DNA of 20,787 bases, taken from NCBI GenBank assembly GCA_021464525.1, contig JADRCO010001266.1, positions 1-20,787 of the forward strand, read 5' to 3'. The translations under genes and the position numbers were made by a program. The stretch comes from Rhizophagus sp. LPA8_4_AMF. Lineage: Eukaryota; Glomeromycota; Glomeromycetes; Glomerales; Glomeraceae. Below are positions 9,874-18,919 of this stretch, piece after piece. The notes beneath the pieces are model-generated. The model had not been told where the DNA came from. It did not search any database and worked only from the letters and a program-made list of their open reading frames with translations. The first letter of the stretch is position 1; each line of letters begins with the position of its first letter.

Positions 9874-11379
9874 ATGTTAACCGAATTTTTTAATAGGTTG
9901 AGTCAAAATTATATTGAAATTTTAAATGATGATGACTATTATGATACTACAATCGAAGTTGGTAAAGATCCAAACGTAAAGATATTCCGTGCGCACATGA
10001 TTATTCTGTGTTACCGATCTCCATTTTTACGACGAACTCTGTCTTCAAATAAAAAGAATAATGACAGTACCTTAACTCACATTAAGTTAACAAATATTTT
10101 ACCAGAAATCTTTCAAGATTATTTTAAGGTAAGCTACATATCTATTATAAATAATTTAAATATATATATTAACATTAATTACATGATTTTATGATATAGA
10201 TATATCTATGGCGGTATCATTTCATTAAATGAGCAAAAAACTTCAGAAATTTTAAACATATTGGCTGCAGCTGATCAACTTCACCTTCAAGAACTAGTTG
10301 ATTATTTACAAAAATATCTGATAAATAATAAAGCTGAATGGATGGAGCAACATTTTGGACTTACTTATCAAACAAGTTTTCAATCCAATTCTTTATTTGA
10401 ACTACAACGATTTTGTATAGGACGCATGTCTATATTTCCTCAAAGAGTATTCAAATTATTTGATTTTACTTCACTTTCTGAAAAATCTTTAGTTTCACTT
10501 ATTAAAAGAAATGATTTACAAATGAAAGAAGCTGAAATTTGGGAAAATGTATTAAAATGGGGCCTTGCACAAAATCCAACTCTTGTTTCAGATCCTGATA
10601 CTTGGGCAGAGAATGATTTTAAAGCAATGGAGAATACTTTACAATATTGTTTGCCTTTAATTAGATTTTTTAGTTTATCATCTGAAGAATTTGTACAAAA
10701 AGTTCATCCGTACAAAAAACTTTTGAAACCTCAATTTTATGATGAATTATTTAAATCTTATTTGGACCCTAATGCTGAACCAAGTGATGATATATTACTT
10801 CCTAGATATAGAAATATTGACGATATTATCGATTCAAAAATTGTAAATTTACATATCGTTTCTTTAATTTCAAGATGGATTGATAAAATAGATATTAGAA
10901 GCAAATATGTTTATACAAGAGAATTATATTTACCATATAAATTTAAATTATTATTAAGAGGAAGTGAGGATGGATTTACTCCTAAAAAGTTCCTGAATTA
11001 TGTGATAATAAACCTCATACTATTACATTCATTAAAGTAAAAGGAACAGAAGAAATTCTTGGAGGATATAATCCTTTGGTATGGAAGTCACATAAAAGTG
11101 GTGGATTTGGCGAAACAAAAGATAGTTTTATATTTTCTTTTAAAGATAAGAATAATTTTAAAGATCCAATTTTAAGTCATGTCAAATATACAAATCGTGC
11201 ATTATTTTATCACAGTGGATGTGGACCTACATTTAATTTTGATCTTTATTATGGGTAGATGAAAATAATAATTTAAAAGATTTGCGTTAGTGTGAGCTAA
11301 ATTCTTATGAAAAAAAAGATATGAGCTACGGAAGATAATTTTTCAATAGAAGATTATGAAGTATTTTAAATAAAATTAT
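9874..11379 (+). pseudogene. BTB-BACK-TLDc protein, copy 1 (pseudogene)
   Basis: Exon 1 (9874-10128) encodes the N-terminal half of a BTB domain (MLTEFFNRLSQNYIEILN; the IFRAHMIILCYRSP motif). The intron runs from GTAAGC at 10129 to TAG ending at 10199. Exon 2 carries the rest of BTB (YIYGG), BACK and most of TLDc (SLISRWIDKID; LLLRGSEDGFTP; GGYNPLVWKSH). Against copies 2 and 3 there is an extra base near 10114-10117, which puts exon 1 out of phase with exon 2. One base is missing near 10992, another near 11244, and a stop follows at 11288; homology fades by about 11379. If the intron is retained, exon 1 would give a 106-residue BTB-only product ending at 10194. It is the most decayed member of the array. 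Assembly errors in homopolymers are possible but would have to be multiple. Confidence 0.85.
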
Positions 11380-11607
11380 GCGAAATTACATCAGTCAATG
11401 ATCATGTTATGTTTTTTTAATTGACTTATTAATTAACTATATATAACAGATAATTTTATTTATAATAATTATAATTCAAATATAACATAGTTTGTTTTCT
11501 AAATAGCATATTATAGGCCTTAGAAATTTTATTTTTAAGCTTTACTCTATTTACCCTATTTACTTTAATATTTTCTTTAATGTATAGCATTCTCTATTGA
11601 TTTATAA

Positions 11608-11811
11608 TCTTTTTATTATACTGATAATCAAGTAGATACTTTCAACAAACTAAACGAAAGTTTTAGTTCACGTATTAACGATTTATTGGAGAACAAACAA
11701 GTAACAGAAACGGTTAACGATACAGATGAAATGTTTAAACCAATAGATGTAAATAAAAAGAAGGGTTGCCATGGTCAGCGAAATGACGAGAAGGAAGACG
11801 AACAAACATAG
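11608..11811 (+). pseudogene. Short coding-like relic, unknown family
   Basis: A 67-codon open frame without an N-terminal Met reads TDNQVDTFNKLNESFSSRIN, then LLENKQVTETVNDTDEMF, then a basic/acidic end (KKKGCHGQRNDEKEDEQT) and TAG. Its composition is protein-like (varied, amphipathic, few Phe/Ile homopolymers), unlike random AT-rich frames nearby. It could be the last exon or a broken end of a gene; AG dinucleotides near its start could serve as acceptors. I recognise no family. Confidence 0.35.
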
Positions 11812-12163
11812 AAAATGAAAGCTTCAGTTAGGCTTTTCGAATATTTTTAGACTAGCTTTTTTATTTTTTTTAACAAATGCAATCGATAGTCTTTTAAACA
11901 GGCGATTGGTTTTAAGATAATATAAAATTGGAACAATTGGAACATACAGATAAAGCAAGAAAATTTTAGAAATAATTAAATTTAATAGTACGGTAAACGG
12001 GATAATACACTCCTGATCTACATAAATCGTAATTTATTATTTCAAGGAAGGTGTGGTAAAGAAGGAAAAAGTAAAATAGGTTAGTTTAGTTTATTTATTT
12101 TCAAATTCTATGTAATATTTTATAAATATTTCGTTTAACAACATCAAAAAAATAAAAAAAAAA

Positions 12164-12190
12164 TCTTTTTATTATACAACTTAACGAATT
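12164..12190 (+). repeat. Direct repeat partner of 17502-17527
   Basis: CTTTTTATTATACAACTTAA then CGAATTA here matches CTTTTATTATACAACTTAAC then AAATTA at 17502-17527, with only about two differences. One copy lies at the upstream edge of the copy 2 unit and the other beyond copy 3. Confidence 0.55.
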
Positions 12191-12439
12191 ATCCTCAACA
12201 AATAATTTACTAATTATTAAGATTTGGAATAAAAGCAAAAGCCAAATTTTAATTTTTTCATTCATTTATTAATTTATATTTTATTTTATTAGTTCGAAAG
12301 ATTTATTAGTTCGAATTATAATTAGTATATTCATTAAAACATCTTAGATGAAGTATTTTTGATATTCTCAAAGAACTTTCAATTAGTCCAATTAGATGAA
12401 TAAATTTATTCCCCAATTTTTTGTAAATAAAAATATTGA

Positions 12440-12564
12440 CCAATCGGAGTTATTCCCTGAATTTATATTAATTTATACATAAATAGAATTCAAGCATTTA
12501 AAATTGATCTGCAACTTGCTTTCTAAACAAAAATTTTTAATACCTTCTCTCGGTTTTTTTTAAA
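12440..12564 (+). promoter_or_regulatory. Shared promoter block of BTB-TLDc copy 2
   Basis: CCAATCGGAGTT (12440-12451), ATAAATAG (12479-12486), CATTTAAAATTGATC (12495-12509) and a pyrimidine tract CCTTCTCTCGGTTTTTTTT (from 12543) precede the ATG at 12572. The spacing of the CCAAT box to the start is 132 bases, against 140 in copy 1 and 128 in copy 3. Confidence 0.65.
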
Positions 12565-12571
12565 ATACAAA

Positions 12572-14087
12572 ATGTCATCTCAATTTTTTAATAAGTTAAG
12601 TCAAAATTATATTGAAATTTTGAATGATGATGAATATTATGATGTTAAACTTGAAATTGGTAAAGATCCAAATGTGAAAATATTTCGTGCGCATATGATT
12701 ATTTTGTGTTACCGATCTCCGTTTTTTCGACGAACTTTGTCTTCAAATAAAAAGGATAATGATGGTGCCCTAGTTCATATTAGGTTATCAAATATCTCAC
12801 CAGAAATCTTCCAGATTATCTTAAAGTAAGTTCTATATGTTTGGTAAAAGAATAAACTTTCTATATTTAACATATTTTGTATAATATAGATATATATACG
12901 GTGGCGTTATTTCATTAAATGAACAAGATCCTTTTGAAATTTTAAATATATTGACTGTTGCTGATGAGCTTCTTCTTCAAGAATTAGTTGGTTATTTACA
13001 AGAATATTTAATTAAAAATAAATCTGAATGGATTGAAAAATATTATGTACTTACTCATCAAACAAGTTTTCAATCTAATTCTTTATTTGGACTACAACAA
13101 TTTTGTACAGACTTCATGGCCAAATCACCTGAAAAAATATTTAAATCACTTGATTTTATTTCATTTCCTGAAGAATATTTAGTTTCACTTATTAAAAAAG
13201 ATGATTTACAAATGAAAGAAATTGAAATTTGGGAACATGTATTAAAATGGGGTCTTGCACAAAATCCGACTCTCATTTCAGATCCTGTTACCTGGACAGA
13301 TAATGATTTTGAAGCAGTGGGGAATACCTTGAAGAATTGTTTACCTTTAATTAGATTTTTTAGCTTATCATCTGAAGAATTTGTACAAAAAGTTCATCCA
13401 TATAAAAAATTTTTAAAGCCTCAACTTTATGATGAATTATTTAAATCTTACTTGGATCCTAATGCTGAACCAAGTAATAATATATTACTTCCTAGATACA
13501 GAAAAATTGATGGGATTATTGATTCAAAAATTGTTAATTTAAATATTGCTTCTCTAATTTCAAGATGGATTGATAAAGTAGATGTTAAAAGCAAATATAC
13601 TTATACAAGAGAATTATATTTACCATATAAATTTAAACTATTATTAAGAGGAAGTAAAGATGGACTTACTCCTAAAATGTTTCATGATTTGTGTGATAAT
13701 ATACCTCACACTGTCACATTCATTAAGATAAAAGGAACAGAAGAAATTATTGGAGGATATAATCCTTTAATCTGGAAGTCACATAATGATGGCGTATGGG
13801 GTAAAACAAAAGATAGCTTTATATTTTCATTTAAAAATAATTTTGAAGATCAAATTTTAAGTCGAGTGATTCATAAATATATGGATTATGCAATATGTTA
13901 CTATGATAAATGTGGTCCTGCCTTTAGTGATCTTTTTTTATGTGTGAAAATGAATAATTCTAATTCAACAGTCTATAATGATAACATTTGTAGAAAAAAA
14001 AGTTATGAAAAAGCAATAAGAAATACAGAAGATAATTTTTCAATAGAAGACTATGAAGTATTTCAAATTATAAAGGAAAAAGCTTAA
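12572..14087 (+). CDS. BTB-BACK-TLDc domain protein, copy 2 (intact)
   Basis: Exon 1 is 12572-12825, the 64-bp intron 12826-12889 (GTAAGT to TAG, phase 2), and exon 2 12890-14087, giving 483 residues. The BTB domain spans about residues 22-128 (FRAHMIIL at 38-45; YIYGG after the splice). BACK follows at about 140-245 (FCTDFMAKSPEKIF, WEHVLKWG). TLDc is C-terminal at about 295-480 (LLLRGSKDGLTPKMFHDLCD, KGTEEIIGGYNPLIWKS, KDSFIFSF). BTB-BACK proteins usually dimerise and can dock on Cul3. TLDc domains are known from oxidation-resistance proteins and V-ATPase interactors; the role of this combined type in these fungi is unknown. The ATG is supported by alignment with the other two starts and the adjoining pyrimidine tract. 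A short antisense open frame inside (13070-13276) is a shadow. No signal peptide or membrane segment is seen. Confidence 0.93.
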
Positions 14088-14139
14088 TAATATTTTTAAA
14101 GCTATAAAAATTTATTATGATTATTTTATTTACAAATTA

Positions 14140-14145
14140 AATAAA
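14140..14145 (+). terminator. Poly(A) signal AATAAA of copy 2
   Basis: AATAAA about 53 bases after the stop codon, in a position similar to that after copy 3 (58 bases). Such hexamers are frequent in AT-rich DNA; the matching spacing is the support. Confidence 0.4.
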
Positions 14146-14149
14146 ATAT

Positions 14150-14700
14150 TTATGTTTTTTTGGAAATTTGATTAACAATATAATATATAAATTAATTTAA
14201 AGTATATTTTTTTTTTTGAAAGATACTATAAGAATAAAAGAAATAAATTAAATTATGCAGTTAAAATAGATAATATAATGATCCTTTAAAATGTGTAAAT
14301 TAAGATTATTAGTTATTAATATATATTTTCATTAAATAGTATGTTATTTTAATATTCTTAAATACTGGTACCTATATATGTAATAATATAAAATATAGCC
14401 TTATGAATAGTTACAAGCTTTAGAAACTTTAAACACTTTAAAGATATAAAGAACAATTAATAAAGAGCAGATAATTATACCCCATTAGGAAAATCACCAG
14501 AGATAAATTTTCTAATTCATGCTACAGTATGTTCTATAATGAATATGGTCAGGAATAAAATTAACAAGATATATTTTTAATGTAGGAGTTCAACATTTTA
14601 TTAATATTAACAGTTATAGAGAAAACATATATGTTGAATTTAAATCTCAAAAAAATAAGTTAGGAATTTTTGATATTAATGCTATTTTATATATATCTGA
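14150..14700. other. Spacer between copies 2 and 3
   Basis: AT-rich. One short frame at about 14469-14579 (reading NYTPLGKSPEINFLIHATVC and a little more) is mildly protein-like but too short to support. The upstream homology seen before copies 1 and 2 does not extend here beyond about 14850. Confidence 0.35.
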
Positions 14701-14706
14701 TATGTT

Positions 14707-14782
14707 GTGCGTCAGATGCAGCTGACGTGCGTCAGACGTACTAGATTATACCTGAATACCTGATGTGCGTCACCTGAATACC
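14707..14782. repeat. GC-richer island of short repeats
   Basis: GTGCGTCAGA occurs at 14707-14716 and 14727-14736, and GTGCGTCACC at 14765-14774. ACCTGAATACC occurs at 14750-14760 and 14772-14782. CGTCAG / CTGACG forms a 6-bp inverted pair around ATGCAG. The island sits about 90 bases upstream of the CCAAT box of copy 3 and is absent before copies 1 and 2. Confidence 0.6.
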
Positions 14783-14872
14783 ACAATAAATAAAGGTCTC
14801 CCATAGTACTGTATAGTTACTATAGTATACGACCATTTTCATTATTAAATAAAAATTTGTGACCAATCGGAG

Positions 14873-14991
14873 TTATTTCCTTAATTTGTATTAATTTATA
14901 CATATATAGAATACAAAAATTGATCAACATTTAAAATTGATCCACAACTTTCTAAAAAACAAATTTTTTTATCCCTTCTCTCGCTTTTTAA
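14873..14991 (+). promoter_or_regulatory. Shared promoter block of BTB-TLDc copy 3
   Basis: CCAATCGGAGTT (14873-14884), ATATATAG (14902-14909), CATTTAAAATTGATC (14928-14942) and CCCTTCTCTCGCTTTTTAA (14973-14991) precede the ATG at 15001. The upstream edge of detectable homology is about 14850, much closer to the gene than for copies 1 and 2. Confidence 0.65.
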
Positions 14992-15000
14992 GATATAAAA

Positions 15001-16557
15001 ATGGCAACTAAATTTTTTAATAGATTAAGTCAAAATTATATTGAAATTTTGAGTGATGATGAATATTACGATATTACAATTGAAGTTGGCAATGATCCAA
15101 ATGCGAAAATATTCCGTGCGCATAAGGTTATTCTGTGTTACCGATCTCCATTATTACGACGAACTTTGGCTACAAATAAAAAAAATAATGACGGTACTGT
15201 GGCTCATATTGAGTTATCAAATATTTCACCAGAAATCTTTCAGATTACTTTAGAGTAAGTTATATAACTTTAATTAATAAAAAAAATAACTTTTTCCAAC
15301 CTTTTTCTTTTGCTTATTTTTTTTAAAATATATTCGTATTAATATAGATATATTTATGGTGGCGTCATTTCATTAAATGAGCATGAACCCTTAGAAATTT
15401 TAAAGGTACTGACTGCTGCTGATGAGCTGCATCTTCAAGAATTAATTGATTATTTGCAAGAATATTTAATTGAAAATAAAACTGAATGGATTGAGCAAAA
15501 TTTTGAAGATACTCATCGAATTAGTTTTCAATCTAATTCTTTATTAAAACTTCAACAATTTTGCACAGATTTTATGGCTAAATCTCCTAAAAGAGCGTTT
15601 AAATTGTTAGATTTTACCTTACTTCCCGAGAATTCTCTCATTTCACTTATTAAAAGAGATAATTTACAATTGAGAGAAATTGAAATTTGGGATCACGTAC
15701 TTAAATGGGGGCTTGTGCAAAATCCAACGTTATTTCCGGATCCTGATACTTGGACAGATAATGATTTTAAAGTAATAAATAATACTTTACATCTTTGTTT
15801 GCCTTTAATTAGATTTTTTAGTCTATCATCTGAAGAATTTGTACAAAAAGTTCATCCATATAAAAAACTTTTGAAACCTCAACTTTATGAAGAATTATTT
15901 AAATCTTATTTGGACCCTAATATTGAGCCGAGCAAAGATATATTACTTCCTAGATACAGGAATGTTGATGGGATTATTGATTCAAAAATTATTAATTTAT
16001 ATATCGTTTCTTTAATTTCAAGATGGATTGATAAAATAGATGTTAAAAGCAAATATGCTTATACAAGAGAATTATATTTACCATATAAATTTCAATTATT
16101 ATTAAGGGGAAGTAAGGATGGATTTACCCCTAAAAAATTTCATGAATTATGTGATAATATACCTCATACTGTTACACTCATTAAGGTAAAAGGGACAGAA
16201 GAAATTCTTGGAGGATATAATCCTTTGATATGGAAGTCACATAAAAATGGAGATTTTGGCAAAACAAGGGATAGTTTTATATTTTCTTTTAAAAACAAAA
16301 ATAATTTTAAGGATCTAATTTTAAGTCATGTAAACAATACGGATTGTGCAGTAGCTTATCATAATGCATGTGGTCCTACTTTTGAAAATGATCTTTTTTT
16401 ATGTGTAAAGGAAAGTGATGGGTTAAAAGAATATAGTTTTAATAGGTGTAAGCACAGCTGTAAGCAAAGTTGTTATGAAAAAAAGATAAGAGATACGGAA
16501 GATGAATTCTTAATAGAAGATTATGAAATATTTCAAATAATTGAGAAGGATGCTTAG
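15001..16557 (+). CDS. BTB-BACK-TLDc domain protein, copy 3 (intact)
   Basis: Exon 1 is 15001-15254, the 93-bp intron 15255-15347 (GTAAGT to TAG, phase 2, same site as copy 2), and exon 2 15348-16557, giving 487 residues. Domain order matches copy 2: BTB about 22-128 (FRAHKVIL, YIYGG), BACK about 140-245, TLDc about 300-485 (LLLRGSKDGFTPKKFHELCD, GTEEILGGYNPLIWKSH, RDSFIFSF). The C-terminal tail differs from copy 2, with a small cysteine cluster CKHSCKQSC (Cys452, 456, 460); its role is unknown. The intron is longer than in the sister genes, with a T-rich insertion. Long identical blocks shared with copies 1 and 2 (for example RFFSLSSEEFVQKVHPYKK) indicate recent duplication or gene conversion. 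It is likely cytosolic, and nothing indicates secretion. Confidence 0.93.
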
Positions 16558-16614
16558 TATTAATTCTGAAATTGGATAAATTTATAATCTTCAGTTAGTA
16601 ATTTAAAAAAATAG

Positions 16615-16620
16615 AATAAA
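16615..16620 (+). terminator. Poly(A) signal AATAAA of copy 3
   Basis: AATAAA about 58 bases after the stop codon, at nearly the same distance as in copy 2. Confidence 0.4.
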
Positions 16621-16734
16621 GAAAACCAAACTATCTTGCTTGTTAGTACAGGTGAAGTTATTTAAATAAAAGTTTTACATTGGATGTTACAACTTACAAC
16701 TATTTTTTACTCGTTTACAATGAATTTATTTTAA

Positions 16735-17096
16735 GGGGAGTGCAATCACGTGATTTTAATAGGACTGTAAAAATTTCAATAATATTGGTATATTCAAAGA
16801 TTCAAAGAGTATTCAAAACGAGGTGGAAGTTTACTAAAATTTGATAATATTTTTTAAAGGAATTCTGAACTTTCATAAGGTAATTCTGAACTTTTTTGGA
16901 TATTTTCTCTAAACATAATATTTAAGTCTAAGTAAAAACTAGTGAATTTTCAGGTTCCCAAAAGTGAGAAAATAACTTTTTTGGACAATATTCAGTATTT
17001 TTACAACGTTTTATTAGACGCGCGGGTATTGAATTGTACAAAAAATTTTTGTGTCAATCGCTTCTATAGTACAAATTACGTGATTACACTCTCCCC
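16735..17096. mobile_element. TTAA-flanked MITE (non-autonomous DNA transposon), 362 bp
   Basis: The left end GGGGAGTGCAATCACGTGAT (from 16735) is matched by the right end read in reverse complement, GGGGAGAGTGTAATCACGTA (from 17096), so the terminal inverted repeats are about 25 bp with a 2-base indel. TTAA lies immediately outside each end (16731-16734 and 17097-17100), as expected for a TTAA target-site duplication of the piggyBac type. There is no coding frame inside, so it would be mobilised by a transposase from elsewhere. Internally AATTCTGAACTTT occurs twice (about 16861 and 16882). The well-matched ends suggest a young insertion. It sits about 180 bases after the stop of copy 3. Confidence 0.75.
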
Positions 17097-17204
17097 TTAA
17101 AAATTTTAACTGCTCTAAAATTGTTAAGATTCGGATATGAATTAAATATTTTTTGTATATAAAATATTTTAAATATGGCTTTTTAAATTGTATTTTGAGT
17201 TCTG

Positions 17205-17357
17205 CTATTCATTACTATATAGTGGTAAATAATTATTTATCACCATAGTAATTTGGCCCTTTGAATTTAATCCATTAAACCATAATCCTAACTCTAATCT
17301 TAATCTGCTAAATTTTACTGTGGAAACTATATACTTAAGTATCACCATATAGAATAG
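17205..17357. mobile_element. Possible small MITE or fold-back element
   Basis: CTATTC followed by CTATATAGTGGTAA (17205-17228) is matched in reverse complement by the right edge CTATTCTATATGGTGATAC (to 17357). The left side also forms its own hairpin, TACTATATAGTGGTAAATAA with TTATTTATCACCATAGTA (17213-17251). No target duplication could be defined. Confidence 0.4.
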
Positions 17358-17758
17358 ATATTTCTTTATATTTTTTATTTACACATATCAATTATTATCA
17401 CAAGCAAAAATCTATCCCTAATTTATTATCATAGTTCGTATTTTATAAAAATCTTACGCATAAATAAATAATGAAATATTTAAACTATCTGTTTATAAAC
17501 GCTTTTATTATACAACTTAACAAATTACTTTATTCAAATACCCTATAAAAATTTTCTGGGGAAAATTCCGATAAATGATCATTTTTCTAGTTTTCATTTC
17601 AAAAAAAAAATTCCGACATTTTATACATAATTTTTTACTAAACAGGATACGAAATCAAAAACTAAAATAGTTTCTTTGAAAACCTATTGCAAAAACAATC
17701 TTATGTCAAGGCAAATTCTTCCAACGAACTTAGACATATGAAAATATATATTTATTAA
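17358..17758. other. AT-rich spacer
   Basis: No gene seen. It holds the second copy of the direct repeat found at 12164 (here 17502-17527). Otherwise it is featureless. Confidence 0.4.
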
Positions 17759-17968
17759 CAAATACAGTATCATATAAAAAGAAGGCGCCCTACAGTACAA
17801 AAAAGAAAAGAAAAATCTGATATGTCCTATGAAAAAGAAGCTGAACTTCCCTACAAAAAAAAGAGAACCTTACAAAAGAAAAGAAACTGAACCACCTTAG
17901 AAAATGAAAAGAGAATTCCAAAACGTCCTAGAAACGAGGTGGAAATAAAAGAAAAATTTTTTTTTTAA
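17759..17968 (+). pseudogene. Lysine/arginine-rich coding relic
   Basis: One frame is open apart from a TGA at 17888. It reads KRRRPTVQKRKEKSDMSYEK, then EAELPYKKKRTLQKKRN, the stop, then TTLENEKRIPKRPRNEVEIK. The halves resemble diverged repeats of a basic, PYKKKR / PKRPR type, suggesting a nuclear low-complexity protein or a broken exon. A CAG at 17765-17767 could be a 3' splice site. The following 17970-18090 is an A/G-rich tract; its open frame on the opposite strand is Phe-rich and not believable. Confidence 0.35.
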
Positions 17969-18095
17969 AAAGAACAAAAGGGTTAAAGAAAAAAAGAGTG
18001 GAAAAGTATAAAGAAAGGGAAGTAAAAAAAAAACTGTGTTTAAAAAAAAAAGAAAAAAGGGGGAAAGAGAGAAATAAAAAAAATTTTTTCAAAAG
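17969..18095 (+). repeat. Polypurine tract
   Basis: An almost uninterrupted A/G stretch (AAAGAACAAAAGGGTTAAAG onward, with GGGGGAAAGAGAGAAA near 18059). Such tracts can form unusual DNA structure. It may be an expanded continuation of the preceding basic relic. Confidence 0.5.
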
Positions 18096-18244
18096 TTGTA
18101 TCATAACACAACAATAAACAATCACGTGGTCACATGTTAATGATACGGAATGATGATAAAATTATTTTAAAAGATGAAGTTTAAACATTCGTATCTGTTT
18201 TACGAAAACGTTCGTTTCCAATATACTCGAAAGAGTTTTTCCGC

Positions 18245-18251
18245 TATATAA
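18245..18251 (+). promoter_or_regulatory. Candidate TATA box
   Basis: TATATAA in CCGCTATATAACAACAC, about 180 bases before the ATG at 18429. It lies at the start of a stretch clearly less AT-rich than its surroundings. Confidence 0.4.
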
Positions 18252-18350
18252 CAACACTCATATATATGTTTAAACACCTCTCATTATTAAATATACTACT
18301 TTTGTTTTATATCCCATATTGCTCGTAACAAAGTCGGGAACAACAACTCA

Positions 18351-18419
18351 ATGACTGGCCTATGCACCATAGTGCCACTTAGTAAGCTCTCTCTCCCTAC
18401 CACCCTACAAAGTCTTTGA
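18351..18419 (+). promoter_or_regulatory. Possible upstream ORF, 22 codons
   Basis: ATG at 18351 opens MTGLCTIVPLSKLSLPTTLQ and two more residues, stopping at 18417-18419, nine bases before the ATG of the next frame. If the downstream frame is a real gene, this would be a leader ORF that could dampen its translation. Confidence 0.3.
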
Positions 18420-18428
18420 CGATATACT

Positions 18429-18641
18429 ATGACTGAAGAGCAACAACCTACTTTACACCTTTACAGGCGTTCACAAACGTTGCAAAACCTTCCACTCACC
18501 TTCGATACCGAAAAACTGCGCCCATACACTTCATGTGAAACACGCGGGAACTGTATGCAACATCAAAAAGGCAAACGTCTCTTTCGCATATACACCAATG
18601 ATACTTTTTTTTTATTTATAGTAAACGAATTCTTTTATTAA
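18429..18641 (+). CDS. Candidate gene 5' fragment, unknown function
   Basis: The frame begins MTEEQQPTLHLYRRSQTLQN and stays protein-like to about RLFRIYTNDT (near 18605), then passes into an AT-rich tail (FFLFIVNEFFY) and stops. The first 59 codons use C- and G-ending codons far more than the TLDc or F-box genes, hinting at a different origin or expression class. Two cysteines lie in SCETRGNC. I do not recognise the family. The sharp composition change near 18605 suggests the real gene is truncated or interrupted. A further short, similarly GC-using frame at 18697-18777 (DLPEYHAFVTFNEALTILIN) may be another piece, but this is inference. Confidence 0.35.
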   Translation: MTEEQQPTLHLYRRSQTLQNLPLTFDTEKLRPYTSCETRGNCMQHQKGKRLFRIYTNDTFFLFIVNEFFY

Positions 18642-18779
18642 TTATAAGGTAAAGAACATACAATTACATAAATAAATGAACCTACAATTTGGTTAATTAC
18701 ATAAAATTGACCTCCCTGAATACCATGCCTTCGTCACGTTCAATGAAGCCTTAACTATACTAATAAATCAAATTTAACG

Positions 18780-18915
18780 GTTGATGAAACGACCAGAACT
18801 TTTTAGAACTATTTATATCATTAATATCATTAATATCGTCTCCCATAATTTTAATAAAGGAAAAATCTTTTTTAGTTGTGTTATATAATTATCATTAATT
18901 TTTTTTGTTTTCTTT
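18780..18915. other. AT-rich spacer
   Basis: It contains a short ATATCATTA repeat near 18815-18837 and otherwise nothing. Confidence 0.35.
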
Positions 18916-18919
18916 TTTT

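Larger units (their letters stand above)
11380..12430. other. Spacer between copies 1 and 2
   Basis: AT-rich. Apart from the short open frame at 11608-11811 listed separately, no gene is seen. From about 12250 it resembles the upstream region of copy 1, marking the start of the duplicated unit. Confidence 0.4.

Noticed and set aside
13070-13276. Minus-strand ORF of 68 codons
   Set aside because: It is antisense to the BACK region of TLDc copy 2, a shadow of conserved coding sequence.
15053-15253. Plus-strand ORF of 66 codons
   Set aside because: It is an alternative frame of exon 1 of copy 3, in which the BTB reading is clear.
17928-18125. Minus-strand Phe/Leu-rich ORF of 65 codons
   Set aside because: It is the reverse reading of the A/G-rich tract, with homopolymer-driven composition.
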